Translations under genes and position numbers: made by a program
Assembly: GCA_046732855.1 (NCBI GenBank)
Contig: JBKPNX010000005.1
Span: 1 to 51,169, forward strand
Direction of reading: 5' to 3'
Source: JBKPNX01 sp046732855
Lineage (GTDB): Bacteria > Pseudomonadota > Alphaproteobacteria > Geminicoccales > Geminicoccaceae
DNA length: 51,169 bases
Notes under the pieces: generated by a model
The model's input: the letters and a program-made list of their open reading frames with translations, nothing else
Databases searched by the model: none
What the model was told of the DNA's origin: nothing
Shown here: positions 25,924 to 34,649 of the stretch, in pieces
How positions within the stretch are numbered: the first letter of the stretch is position 1
Layout: every line of letters begins with the position of its first letter

Positions 25924-26118
25924 ACTGGCCGAGGTGACTGACCAATGCTGGGATGCTCTCAGTGCGCAGCTCGCAAGGATCGGGACAAGCCTACCCAGCG
26001 CCTGGCCGGATGGGTAACCGCAGTGACGTCCTCGCGTCGTATCGACCGTCCGTGCCACGTCTGTCCGGGGCCCGCGCAGACTTCATTGACCTCTCGCCGA
26101 TCACGGCTCCCGCCGCGA

Positions 26119-27222
26119 TCAGGTCACTTGAAGGAGAGCGCCATAGCTCAGTCCCGCCCCGCGCAGGCCCGACTGATCCACGTATGGCGCCAGGAGGCCA
26201 CCACCGGTGTGGTTGATGAGGTCGCCGTTCGCGGCGAGGCGCGGGTGCGTCATCACCTCGATCGGGCCTCGGGCGAATGGCAGGGCGGCGGGAACATCCC
26301 GGACATCGCCGAAATGAGCCATCACCGAGAACCCCCGCCGGCGCAGCCGCTCGTTGTAGAGAAACTTGTAGAGCTTGATGTGGGGTTTGGGTGTTCGCGA
26401 GCTGAAGGTGCGGGACAGGCGGATCGTAGGAATCTGCAACTCTTGCGCCACGGCCATCGCAATGGTGCCCAGCGGCCACGAGGTGTGCGTGTGGTGGTGG
26501 GAGTCCAAGTGCGTCGGCCGAATGCCAGCCTCCATGATGCGCTCGATCTGCGCGCGCCACTCGTTGCCGACCGCATCCATCTCATCGCGCTCGAGGTTGC
26601 GCACGAAGTGATGGGTCCAGCAGAAGGTGCCGTCGCGGTGCGCGAGACGGGGGCAGCGTCGGATCGGTTCGCTCAGCGACCTGCCTTCCGTGAGATTCAG
26701 ATGGACGCCGACCGCGCCGTGCAGCCGCCGATCGTGGGCAGCCGCAACTGCCTCGTCGAAACCGGGCATGTTGGCTAGAAGACTCGTGGCGCTGATCAGG
26801 CCCTGTTCGAACGCCTGAAGAATGCCGGCGGTCGTCGGAGCATCGAGACCGAAATCATCCGCCACGATCACCGTGGTAGGCAGCGCAACCCTTTCCGGAA
26901 CGACCGTGTCATCCTGGCCGGGCGAGGTCTGGAGATCGGTCGAGCGGGTGCACGCAATTCCTGCGCCCAGAACAGGGTATCCCAAGTCAAAGTTCAGCAC
27001 CGGCGACCACCCCGTATGCGCCCAGGTCATAAAGCCCGAGCACAGATTCATCGCGCCCGCGTCGCGCAGGAATTCGAGCAGAACTCCGTCGGGCGCACAG
27101 GGGCTCGAAAACTGGAACGAAGCGGGATTCGCGGCAAACCAGACCTCAGGCCCGGAGGCTGCGGCTGCTGGCTGAACCAGAAAAATGATCCCGCAGACTA
27201 CGAGTACTAAGATCATGCGCAT
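26119..27222 (-). CDS. Secreted fusion: unrecognised N-terminal segment plus ChbG/YdjC/HpnK-type carbohydrate deacetylase
   Basis: A 367-residue protein in two parts. Residues about 1-22 are a clear signal peptide (hydrophobic L-V-L-V-V-C-G-I-I-F-L-V, then A-A-A-A-S). Residues about 25-112 belong to no family I recognise and contain W-F-A-A-N-P and G-F-M-T-W-A-H-T-G-W-S-P. Residues 115-367 are a ChbG/YdjC domain with metal and catalytic motifs A-D-D-F-G (Asp122, Asp123), G-V-H-L-N-L-T-E-G (His174) and T-H-L-D-S-H-H-H-T-H (about 238-246). The family removes acetyl groups from N-acetylated sugars, and HpnK belongs to the same fold. Members are normally about 250-290 residues and cytoplasmic, so the exported leader is unusual. 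No ATG or GTG lies between the two parts to allow a shorter product. It may be a real fusion or a deletion joining two genes. Confidence 0.85.
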   Translation of the reverse strand: MRMILVLVVCGIIFLVQPAAAASGPEVWFAANPASFQFSSPCAPDGVLLEFLRDAGAMNLCSGFMTWAHTGWSPVLNFDLGYPVLGAGIACTRSTDLQTSPGQDDTVVPERVALPTTVIVADDFGLDAPTTAGILQAFEQGLISATSLLANMPGFDEAVAAAHDRRLHGAVGVHLNLTEGRSLSEPIRRCPRLAHRDGTFCWTHHFVRNLERDEMDAVGNEWRAQIERIMEAGIRPTHLDSHHHTHTSWPLGTIAMAVAQELQIPTIRLSRTFSSRTPKPHIKLYKFLYNERLRRRGFSVMAHFGDVRDVPAALPFARGPIEVMTHPRLAANGDLINHTGGGLLAPYVDQSGLRGAGLSYGALLQVT

Positions 27223-27862
27223 GCGAGGTATCCTTCCTGCCTGCCGGATCGATCAGCGCAATATCACTGCTGACCCCGAATTCACGGGCCGCCGGAAGGC
27301 TGGAGCGGGAGGGGCGGTCCAGTCAGCAGGATTTTGGGGAATGCCCGTATGGTCCCCTCCATTCCGCTCACGGCCCGGTCGGGGTTACGACAGATCCGAC
27401 GTGCCGTTGGATTTGCCGGCCGATCTCGGGCACCCAAGGCGCATTACAACCAGAGTTTATCAACTGGTTTGCGTAAGGCGTTGCCTCCGCTCACAGTTGA
27501 GAGAACCAAAGAAGGATCGAGGGTCCTCGTCGGTGCGATACCCGACACAACAGGTTGATCATCTCGTAAACGACGAGATGAAGAGCATTGACAGGAACGT
27601 ACGCTAAGATTTTGCGCGGTATTGCCTCGAAGGACGGTGGCTCGTGATCGGTCGTGATCACGGTCGAATTTTCAGAGCGTATCCTCCGCTTCTCGCCGGC
27701 TGCCGATGGGCGCCGCCCCTGTTTCATGAGTGATGCGCGACAGTCCAGACCCGTCCTCCCGTTTGGTTGCCCCGTTGGCTTGTCACGTGGGCGGCGTTCT
27801 TTTAGGTTGCGCCGGCTTGTCCGGCGCCCTGCGCCGGAGCGAGTGGCGCCGGGGGAGGACGC
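27223..27862. other. Intergenic region upstream of hppA, no recognised gene
   Basis: 640 bases between the leftward deacetylase and the rightward pyrophosphatase gene. No open frame looks protein-like. CATCTCGT (27560-27567) and ACGAGATG (27573-27580) form a perfect 8-base inverted repeat, with TTGACA at 27588-27593 just after it, which could mark an operator and -35 element, although no good -10 sits at the right distance. Near the hppA start GCGCCGG and CCGGCGC form a strong hairpin just before the ribosome-binding site. Confidence 0.4.
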
Positions 27863-29956
27863 ATGTCCGGAATCGATTGGCTTCTCTACATTCTGGTGGT
27901 CGCATGCGCGGCCGTGGGCCTCGCGTACGGGCTGACCACGCGCCGCCTGGTCCTGGCCGAGGCGGCCGGCTCGGCGCGCATGCAGGAGATCGCCGGCGCC
28001 ATTCAGGAAGGCGCCATGGCCTACCTGAACCGGCAGTACATGACCATCGCCGCGGTCGGCGCGGTGGTGTTTCTCGTGCTCTGGCTGTTCCTCGGCTTCC
28101 ACGTCGCGTTCGGCTTTATGCTCGGCGCGGTGCTTTCGGGCTCGGCCGGCTACATCGGCATGACCGTGTCGGTGCAGGCGAATGTGCGCACCGCCGAGGC
28201 CGCCCGCCGCGGGCTCGACCGCGCGCTCGACGTGGCTTTCCGCGCCGGCGCGATCACCGGGCTCCTGGTGGTGGCGCTCGGCCTGCTCGGCGTGTCGGTC
28301 TACTACGCCGTCCTGCTGCTGTTCGGGCTGGACACGCGCTCGGTGCTGGAAGGGCTGGTCGGCCTGTCGTTCGGCGCATCCCTGATCTCGATCTTCGCCC
28401 GCCTCGGCGGCGGGATCTTCACTAAAGGCGCGGACGTCGGCGCCGATCTGGTCGGCAAGATCGAGGCCGGGATCCCCGAAGACGACCCGCGCAACCCCGC
28501 GGTGATCGCCGACAACGTAGGCGACAACGTCGGCGACTGCGCCGGCATGGCGGCCGACCTGTTCGAGACGTACGTGGTGACCGTGGTCGCGACCATGCTG
28601 CTCGGCGCGATCTTCTTCACCGCGAGCGTCCAGGCCACCCTCATGCTCTTTCCGCTCGTCGTCGGCGGGGTCTGCCTGCTCGGCTCGGTGCTGGGCACCT
28701 ACCTGGTCAAGCTCGGGCCGAGCCGCAACATCATGGCGGCGCTGTACAAGGGCTTCCTCGGCGCCGCGGTCGTCTCGGCCGTGGTGCTGCTGCCGATCAC
28801 GCTCCTGTTCCTCGGCGCGAACACGATGTACCAGGGCGGGGGCGCAAGCTTCACCGGCTGGGGCGTGTACGGCTGCACGCTGGTTGGCCTTTTGGTCACC
28901 GGCTGCCTGATGTGGATCACGGACTACTACACCGGCACCAATCACCGGCCGGTGCAGAAGATCGCGCAGGCCTCAACGACCGGCCATGCCACCAACATCA
29001 TTCAGGGCCTCGCGGTGTCCATGGAGGCGACCGCCCTGCCGGTGGTGGTGATCTGCGCCGGCATTCTGCTCGCGTATCTGTCGGCCGGCCTGTACGGCAT
29101 CGGGGTCGCCGCGACGACGATGCTGGCGCTGACCGGGCTGGTCGTGTCGCTCGATGCCTACGGCCCGGTCACCGACAACGCCGGTGGCATCGCCGAGATG
29201 GGCGACCTGCCGGCCGAGGTGCGCGACACCACCGATGCGTTGGATGCGGTCGGCAACACCACCAAGGCGGTGACCAAAGGCTATGCGATCGGCTCCGCCG
29301 CGCTCGCCGCGCTGGTGCTGTTTGCCGCGTACACGGAGGACCTGCGCTACTATTTCCCGGAGCTGCAGGTGCGCTTCACGCTGTCCGACCCGTTCGTCCT
29401 GATCGGCCTGTTCATCGGCGGCCTCCTGCCCTACCTGTTCGCTTCGCTTGCGATGCAGGCAGTCGGCCGCTCGGCCAGCGCGATCGTGCTCGAGGTGCGC
29501 CGCCAGTTCCGGGACATCCCGGGGATCATGGAGGGTACGGGCAAGCCCGAGTACTCGCGCGCGGTCGACATGCTGACCAAGGCGGCGATCAAGGAGATGA
29601 TCCTGCCGTCCCTGCTGCCGGTGCTGGCGCCGATCGTGGTCTACGCCGTGATCAGCCTGATCGCAGGCCAGGCAGCGGCGTTTGCCTCCCTTGGGGCAAT
29701 GTTGCTCGGCACGATCGTGACCGGCATTTTCGTCGCGATCAGTATGACCTCGGGCGGCGGCGCCTGGGACAACGGCAAGAAGTACATCGAGGACGGCCAC
29801 CTGGGCGGCAAGGGCTCGGACGCGCACAAGGCCGCGGTGACCGGCGATACCGTGGGCGATCCCTACAAGGATACCGCAGGGCCGGCGATCAACCCGATGA
29901 TCAAGATTATCAACATCGTGGCGCTGCTGATCCTCGCCGCCCTCGGCCAGGGCTGA
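27863..29956 (+). CDS. hppA: K+-independent membrane-bound proton-pumping pyrophosphatase
   Basis: A 697-residue, about 16-helix inner-membrane enzyme that hydrolyses pyrophosphate and pumps protons. Catalytic and pump motifs are present: G-A-D-V-G-A-D-L-V-G-K and D-N-V-G-D-N-V-G-D-C-A-G-M-A-A-D-L-F-E in the first half, D-A-Y-G-P-V-T-D-N-A-G-G-I-A-E-M in the middle and G-D-T-V-G-D-P-Y-K-D-T-A-G-P-A near the end. The determinant of potassium dependence reads G-N-T-T-K-A-V-T: lysine near residue 467 and threonine three positions later, the K+-independent pair. Start ATG at 27863 follows a strong GGGGGAGG. It is monocistronic. It recovers energy from biosynthetic pyrophosphate and supports the proton gradient. 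Confidence 0.97.
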   Translation: MSGIDWLLYILVVACAAVGLAYGLTTRRLVLAEAAGSARMQEIAGAIQEGAMAYLNRQYMTIAAVGAVVFLVLWLFLGFHVAFGFMLGAVLSGSAGYIGMTVSVQANVRTAEAARRGLDRALDVAFRAGAITGLLVVALGLLGVSVYYAVLLLFGLDTRSVLEGLVGLSFGASLISIFARLGGGIFTKGADVGADLVGKIEAGIPEDDPRNPAVIADNVGDNVGDCAGMAADLFETYVVTVVATMLLGAIFFTASVQATLMLFPLVVGGVCLLGSVLGTYLVKLGPSRNIMAALYKGFLGAAVVSAVVLLPITLLFLGANTMYQGGGASFTGWGVYGCTLVGLLVTGCLMWITDYYTGTNHRPVQKIAQASTTGHATNIIQGLAVSMEATALPVVVICAGILLAYLSAGLYGIGVAATTMLALTGLVVSLDAYGPVTDNAGGIAEMGDLPAEVRDTTDALDAVGNTTKAVTKGYAIGSAALAALVLFAAYTEDLRYYFPELQVRFTLSDPFVLIGLFIGGLLPYLFASLAMQAVGRSASAIVLEVRRQFRDIPGIMEGTGKPEYSRAVDMLTKAAIKEMILPSLLPVLAPIVVYAVISLIAGQAAAFASLGAMLLGTIVTGIFVAISMTSGGGAWDNGKKYIEDGHLGGKGSDAHKAAVTGDTVGDPYKDTAGPAINPMIKIINIVALLILAALGQG

Positions 29957-30143
29957 TTTTCCGCGGCGGGACCGCCGGCGAAAGCGCCTGCCCATGGATC
30001 GCGCGCCGGTGCGTCGCTGATCGCAACTACAGAACTGAGCTCGGGGGCACCGATCTCAGCGCTTGAGTTGCGGACGTGCCCGGAGATACCTTTGCAGCGG
30101 CAAGTCCTCCATCGCCAGGAACGCTTGCGGGGGGCGCTCGCCC

Positions 30144-33100
30144 ATGGGCGACGTCGACGAGTGGCTCGAACGGCTGGGGCTCAGCCGCTACCGGGCGGTC
30201 TTTGCCGAGCACGACATTGACCGCGAGATCCTGCCGGACCTGACCGATCAGGACCTGGAGAAGCTCGGGGTCTCGCTCGGACACCGCAAGAAGCTCCTGC
30301 GCGCGATCGCCGACCTCGCTCGGCCGGACAGCGAGGCGCAACGCGACGCCGAGGGGGCACCACGCGCCGCCGAGCGTCGCCAGCTGACCGTACTATTCTG
30401 CGATCTGGTGGGCTCAACCGAGCTCGCGGCGCGTCTCGACCCCGAGGACCTGCGCGCGGTGATGCGGACCTACCACCGTGCCAGCGCTTCGGTGATTCAA
30501 CGGTTCGACGGCCACGTGGCGAAGTATCTGGGCGATGGCGTGCTCGCCTATTTCGGCTGGCCCAGCGCGCACGAGGACGACGCCGAGCGGGCGGTGCGGG
30601 CCGCCCTCCAGCTGGTTGAGACGGTCGCCCGCCTCGATGCCCATCCCGAGGTGCGGCTCCAGGCGCGGGCGGGCATCGCCACCGGCATCGCCGTGGTCGG
30701 CGACCTCGTGGGCGAGGGAGCCGCGCGCGAAGAGGCGGTGGTCGGAGAGATGCCGAACTTGGCCGCCCGGCTCCAGGCGCTGGCGGCGCCGGGATCGGTG
30801 ATGATCAGCCAGGCGACCCGGCGACTGGTTGGCGGCCTGTTCGAGCTCGACGATTTCGGCCCCCAGCGCCTCAAGGGCTTCGCGGAACCACTGGCGGCAT
30901 GGCGGGTCGCAGGCGAGGGCCAGGCTGAAGGGCGCTTCGAGGCGCGCCAGAGCGCGCGACTCACGCCGCTGGTCGGCCGTGACGAGGAGCTTGCCCTCCT
31001 GCTGCGCCGCTGGCGCCAGGCGCAGGGCGGCGAGGGCCAGGTAGTGCTGCTGTCAGGCGAGCCCGGCATTGGCAAATCGCGCCTCGTGCACGAGGTGCGT
31101 GAGCGGGTGAGGGGCGGGCCCCACGTCCGCCTGCTCTACCAGTGCTCGCCCCATCATACGACGAGCCCGCTGCATCCGGTGATCGCACAGCTGGAGCGGG
31201 CCGCCCAGTTCGAGCGCGACGATCCGTCGGAAGCGAAACTTGCCAAGCTGGAGGCGCTGCTGGCGCGCGGCACCGACCGGCTCGATCAGGCCGTGCCGCT
31301 GATCGCGGCACTGCTCGGCGTCCCGCTCGGCGAAGTCTACGAGCTTCCCGAGCTGACCCCGCAGCGCCAGAAGCAGCTGACGCTGGAGGCATTGGTCGAG
31401 CAACTCGATGGGCTCGTGGCGGAAGCGCCCGTACTGCTCGCCTACGAGGACGCGCACTGGCTAGACCCGACCACGCAGGAACTGCTCGGTATGACCATCG
31501 AGCGCATGCCACGGCTGCCGATACTGCTGTTGGTCACGATGCGACCTCAATTTCAGCCGGCCTGGACGGGGCAGCCTCACGTCAGCGCGCTGGCGTTGAC
31601 ACGGCTCGGCCGGCGCGAGGGCGCGGCCATGGTCGAGCGGGTGGTCCGCAACAAGACGCTGCCTGCCGAGGTGGCGGCGCAGATCGTGGCCAAGACCGAC
31701 GGCGTACCGTTGTTCGTCGAGGAGCTGACCAAAACGGTCCTGGAATCGGGGCTGCTTCGGGACGCGGGCGACCACTACGAGCTGTCCGGTCCCGTCCCGC
31801 CGCTCGCCATCCCTTCGACGCTCCATGACTCTCTACTGGCGCGTCTCGACCGCCTCGCGCCGGTCAAAGAGATCGCGCAGATCGGTGCCGCGCTTGGGCG
31901 CGAGTTCCCGCATGCCCTGCTCGCCGCGGTCGCCGACCGGCCCGAGCCGGAGCTCCTATCCGCCCTCGACCAGCTGGTTGCCGCTGAGCTGGTCTTCCGC
32001 AGCAGCGCGTCGCCTGAGACGACCTACAGCTTCAAGCACGCCTTGGTCCAGGACGCCGCCTACGGCACCCTGCTCAAATCCCGCCGGCAACAACTCCATG
32101 GTCGCATCGCCGAGGTGCTGGAGACGCAGTTCCCCGAAACCGCCGAAACTCAGCCGGAACTGCTCGCCTACCACTGCGCGCAAGCAGGCTTGGCCGAGAC
32201 GGCTGTGGGCTACTGGTGTCGCGCGGGAGAGCAGGCCCTTGCGCGCTCGGCCGTGGCGGAAGCAGCGGCTCAATTGCACAATGGGCTGGTACTGGTCAAA
32301 GACTTACCGGAGGGCGCCAACCCTCGTGCTCGGGAGCTTGAGCTACAGACCGCGCTTGGTCGAGCCATGCTTGGCGCAAAGGGCTGGGCAGCCCCGGAAA
32401 CCGGTAGAGCCTACACGCGTGCGCGCGAGCTATGCGATCTGCTCGGTGAGACCAAGGAGCGGTTCCCGGTTCTGTGGGGCCTGACGGTGTTCCATATCAA
32501 TCGCGGCGCACCGGGGACAGGGCGCGAGGTTGCCGAGGAGATGCTGCTGCTGGCCCAGCGGCAGCACGACGATGCACTCCGGATCGCGAGCCATCGTGCG
32601 CTGAGCGCCGCCTTGTATCATCTTGGCGAGTTTAATGCGGCGCGCACACACTTGAATCAAGTGCTGTCGCTGTACGATGACTTGTCCCAACGCCCTCCTC
32701 CCTCTCTTTATGCGGTCGATCATCGAGCGATGGCGCTGTCTTTTCGGGCAACTATTCTTTTCTTGCTCGGCTATCCGGACCAAGCTGAATTAGAACGCCG
32801 CGAAGCCCTCGAATATACTCTAAAACTAAGTCACTCCCATTCGCTCGGCCTAGTGTTCAGCCACTCTTGCGAACTAGATTGTTACGCTCACGATTGGAGC
32901 TCCCTGCGCATTCACGGGCAAGCCCTCGTTTCTCTCGGTACCGAGCATGGTTTCCCCTACTATTTAGCGGCAGGCAATATCTTCTATGGTTCCGCGCTCG
33001 CCCAGCTTGGCGAAATACAAGACGGGCTGGAGGCCTATGACCGTGGGTTCGCGGCGCGTCGAGCCACCGGGGCTCAAAGCCGGGTACCTCTTTTCCTCGG

Positions 33101-33488
33101 CCTCCGGGCAAGAGCGCACCAGAATGCAGGTCGGCTCCAAGATGCATTGTGCTCGCTAGCGCAAGGCCTCGATCAGGTGAAAAACACTGGCGAACGGTTA
33201 TACGAAGCGGAGCTGCACCGGCTCATGGGACAAGTGCTGTCGTCTCCCCCCGTGTGCGATCGTGCCGAGGCTAACGCCTGCTTTCGGCGAGCTGTCGAGG
33301 TGGCGAAGGAGCAGAGCGCGAAGTCGCTCGAGCTCCGCGCCGCTACCAGCCTCGCCCGACTGTGGCGCGACCAGAGCGAGTGGCAGAAGGCGCACGATCT
33401 CCTGGCACCAGTGTACGGCTGGTTCACCGAGGGTTTCGATACCGCCGATCTGAAGGAAGCCAAGGAGCTGCTCGACGAGCTGACGTAG
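30144..33488 (+). CDS. SAM domain / class III adenylate cyclase / AAA ATPase / TPR-like signalling protein
   Basis: A 1114-residue multidomain cytoplasmic protein. Residues 1-60 form a SAM domain (W-L-E-R-L-G-L-S-R-Y). Residues about 80-245 are a class III cyclase: metal-binding aspartates Asp87 (F-C-D-L-V-G-S-T) and Asp131 (Y-L-G-D-G-V-L-A), a lysine before Y-L-G-D-G suggesting ATP, and the P-N-L-A-A-R-L-Q-A transition-state segment. An AAA-type ATPase follows with Walker A G-E-P-G-I-G-K-S at 305-312 and a Walker B-like L-L-A-Y-E-D-A-H-W. The C-terminal third is helical and TPR-like. This layout is common in Rhizobiales and Rhodospirillales. Start ATG 30144 begins right at the SAM domain. 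DNA for about 32600-33150 is visibly AT-richer than the rest. Confidence 0.93.
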   Translation: MGDVDEWLERLGLSRYRAVFAEHDIDREILPDLTDQDLEKLGVSLGHRKKLLRAIADLARPDSEAQRDAEGAPRAAERRQLTVLFCDLVGSTELAARLDPEDLRAVMRTYHRASASVIQRFDGHVAKYLGDGVLAYFGWPSAHEDDAERAVRAALQLVETVARLDAHPEVRLQARAGIATGIAVVGDLVGEGAAREEAVVGEMPNLAARLQALAAPGSVMISQATRRLVGGLFELDDFGPQRLKGFAEPLAAWRVAGEGQAEGRFEARQSARLTPLVGRDEELALLLRRWRQAQGGEGQVVLLSGEPGIGKSRLVHEVRERVRGGPHVRLLYQCSPHHTTSPLHPVIAQLERAAQFERDDPSEAKLAKLEALLARGTDRLDQAVPLIAALLGVPLGEVYELPELTPQRQKQLTLEALVEQLDGLVAEAPVLLAYEDAHWLDPTTQELLGMTIERMPRLPILLLVTMRPQFQPAWTGQPHVSALALTRLGRREGAAMVERVVRNKTLPAEVAAQIVAKTDGVPLFVEELTKTVLESGLLRDAGDHYELSGPVPPLAIPSTLHDSLLARLDRLAPVKEIAQIGAALGREFPHALLAAVADRPEPELLSALDQLVAAELVFRSSASPETTYSFKHALVQDAAYGTLLKSRRQQLHGRIAEVLETQFPETAETQPELLAYHCAQAGLAETAVGYWCRAGEQALARSAVAEAAAQLHNGLVLVKDLPEGANPRARELELQTALGRAMLGAKGWAAPETGRAYTRARELCDLLGETKERFPVLWGLTVFHINRGAPGTGREVAEEMLLLAQRQHDDALRIASHRALSAALYHLGEFNAARTHLNQVLSLYDDLSQRPPPSLYAVDHRAMALSFRATILFLLGYPDQAELERREALEYTLKLSHSHSLGLVFSHSCELDCYAHDWSSLRIHGQALVSLGTEHGFPYYLAAGNIFYGSALAQLGEIQDGLEAYDRGFAARRATGAQSRVPLFLGLRARAHQNAGRLQDALCSLAQGLDQVKNTGERLYEAELHRLMGQVLSSPPVCDRAEANACFRRAVEVAKEQSAKSLELRAATSLARLWRDQSEWQKAHDLLAPVYGWFTEGFDTADLKEAKELLDELT

Positions 33489-33527
33489 CGTTGCGCGATG
33501 TATTAACCAAACCAAGGAGGCAGCAAG

Positions 33528-34604
33528 ATGATCTGGAGACTCGACACTGTTATCGTCGCCGCTGGCGTGGCTGTGGCGGCCGCGATGACACTCGCTACCA
33601 CGGCCGATGCGCAGGAGCGCGTGCGGTGGAAGATGCAGAGCGCCTTTCCCGGCAACCTGCCGCACACCGGCGTCGCCGCCAAGCGCCTGGAAGCGATGGT
33701 CGATCGCCTCTCGGGCGGCAACTTCAGGCTCAAGTTCTATGAGCCGGGCGCGCTGGTGCCTCCGCTCGAGTGCTTCGATGCGGCATCTAAGGGCTCGGTC
33801 GAGTCCTGCTACAGTCCCGCGGCCTTCCACACCGGCAAATACCCCGCGCTCGCGTTCTTCACGACGGTGCCGTTCGGGCCGCAGTACGGCGAGTTCTTCG
33901 CCTGGAAGATCTATGGCGGCGGCAACGAGCTGCAGAAGGAGATCTATGACCGGCATGGTCTGACCAAAATCGATTGCGGCGCGACCGGTCCCGAGACCTC
34001 CGGCTGGTTCAGAGAAAAGGTCGGATCGCTTGACGATCTCAAAGGGCTGAAGATGCGCTTCCTCGGGCTCGGCGCGCAGGTCATGCAGAAGCTCGGCGTG
34101 TCGACCCAGCTGCTGGCGCCGCCCGACATTTATCCGGCACTCGAGCGCGGGGTGATCGACGCGACCGAGTTCGCAATGCCGGACATGGACATCGAGCTCG
34201 GCTTCTACCAGATCGCCAAGTACAATTATTACCCCGGCTGGCACCAGCCGACATCGATCGGCGAGCTCCTGATGAACAAGGCGGCGTTCGAGGCGCTGCC
34301 CGAGACGTACAAGGCGATGCTGGAGGCCGCCTGCGGCTGGAACATTCATGTCACCTACGCCGAGTCCGAGGCGATGAACCCGCCCGCGATGAACAAGATG
34401 CTCGCGGAGTACGGCGTTCAGAACGTGCGCTGGACCGACGCGGAACTGGCCGCGTTCGAGCAGGCCTGGGACGAGGTGCTGGCGGAGCAGTCGGCGGCCG
34501 ACCCGCTGTTCAAGAAGGTCGCTGACAGCTATCTCGCGTTTCGCAAGGTGCACAAGGCCTGGGGCGACGCGCAGGCGCTCGAGACGACCTACCTGACCAA
34601 GTGA
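33528..34604 (+). CDS. TRAP transporter substrate-binding protein (DctP-like), orphan
   Basis: A 358-residue periplasmic protein with a signal peptide ending T-T-A-D-A-Q-E near residue 29, preceded by AAGGAGG at ideal spacing from the ATG. The mature part has DctP-family features: an early W-K-M-Q-S-A-F-P, then G-G-N-F-R-L-K-F-Y-E-P-G-A-L-V-P, the ligand-carboxylate region L-K-G-L-K-M-R-F-L-G-L-G-A, and A-L-E-R-G-V-I-D-A-T-E-F. It would deliver an organic acid to a TRAP permease (DctQ/DctM), but neither is adjacent: the next gene is convergent. The best match by feel is the DctP subgroup with W-H-Q-P (mannitol/chloroaromatic-type), but the ligand cannot be assigned. Confidence 0.93.
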   Translation: MIWRLDTVIVAAGVAVAAAMTLATTADAQERVRWKMQSAFPGNLPHTGVAAKRLEAMVDRLSGGNFRLKFYEPGALVPPLECFDAASKGSVESCYSPAAFHTGKYPALAFFTTVPFGPQYGEFFAWKIYGGGNELQKEIYDRHGLTKIDCGATGPETSGWFREKVGSLDDLKGLKMRFLGLGAQVMQKLGVSTQLLAPPDIYPALERGVIDATEFAMPDMDIELGFYQIAKYNYYPGWHQPTSIGELLMNKAAFEALPETYKAMLEAACGWNIHVTYAESEAMNPPAMNKMLAEYGVQNVRWTDAELAAFEQAWDEVLAEQSAADPLFKKVADSYLAFRKVHKAWGDAQALETTYLTK

Positions 34605-34649
34605 GCGGCCCGTCGCTCGGCGTGCCGCCGGGGGCGTTGAGCCGGAGCC

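Noticed and set aside
25924..26118. Gap checked for a tRNA or small RNA
   Set aside because: No cloverleaf or terminator-like hairpin was visible.
27588..27593. TTGACA as a sigma-70 -35 box for hppA
   Set aside because: The nearest -10-like TAAGAT lies only 11 bases downstream, outside the 16-18 spacing, so no promoter was called.
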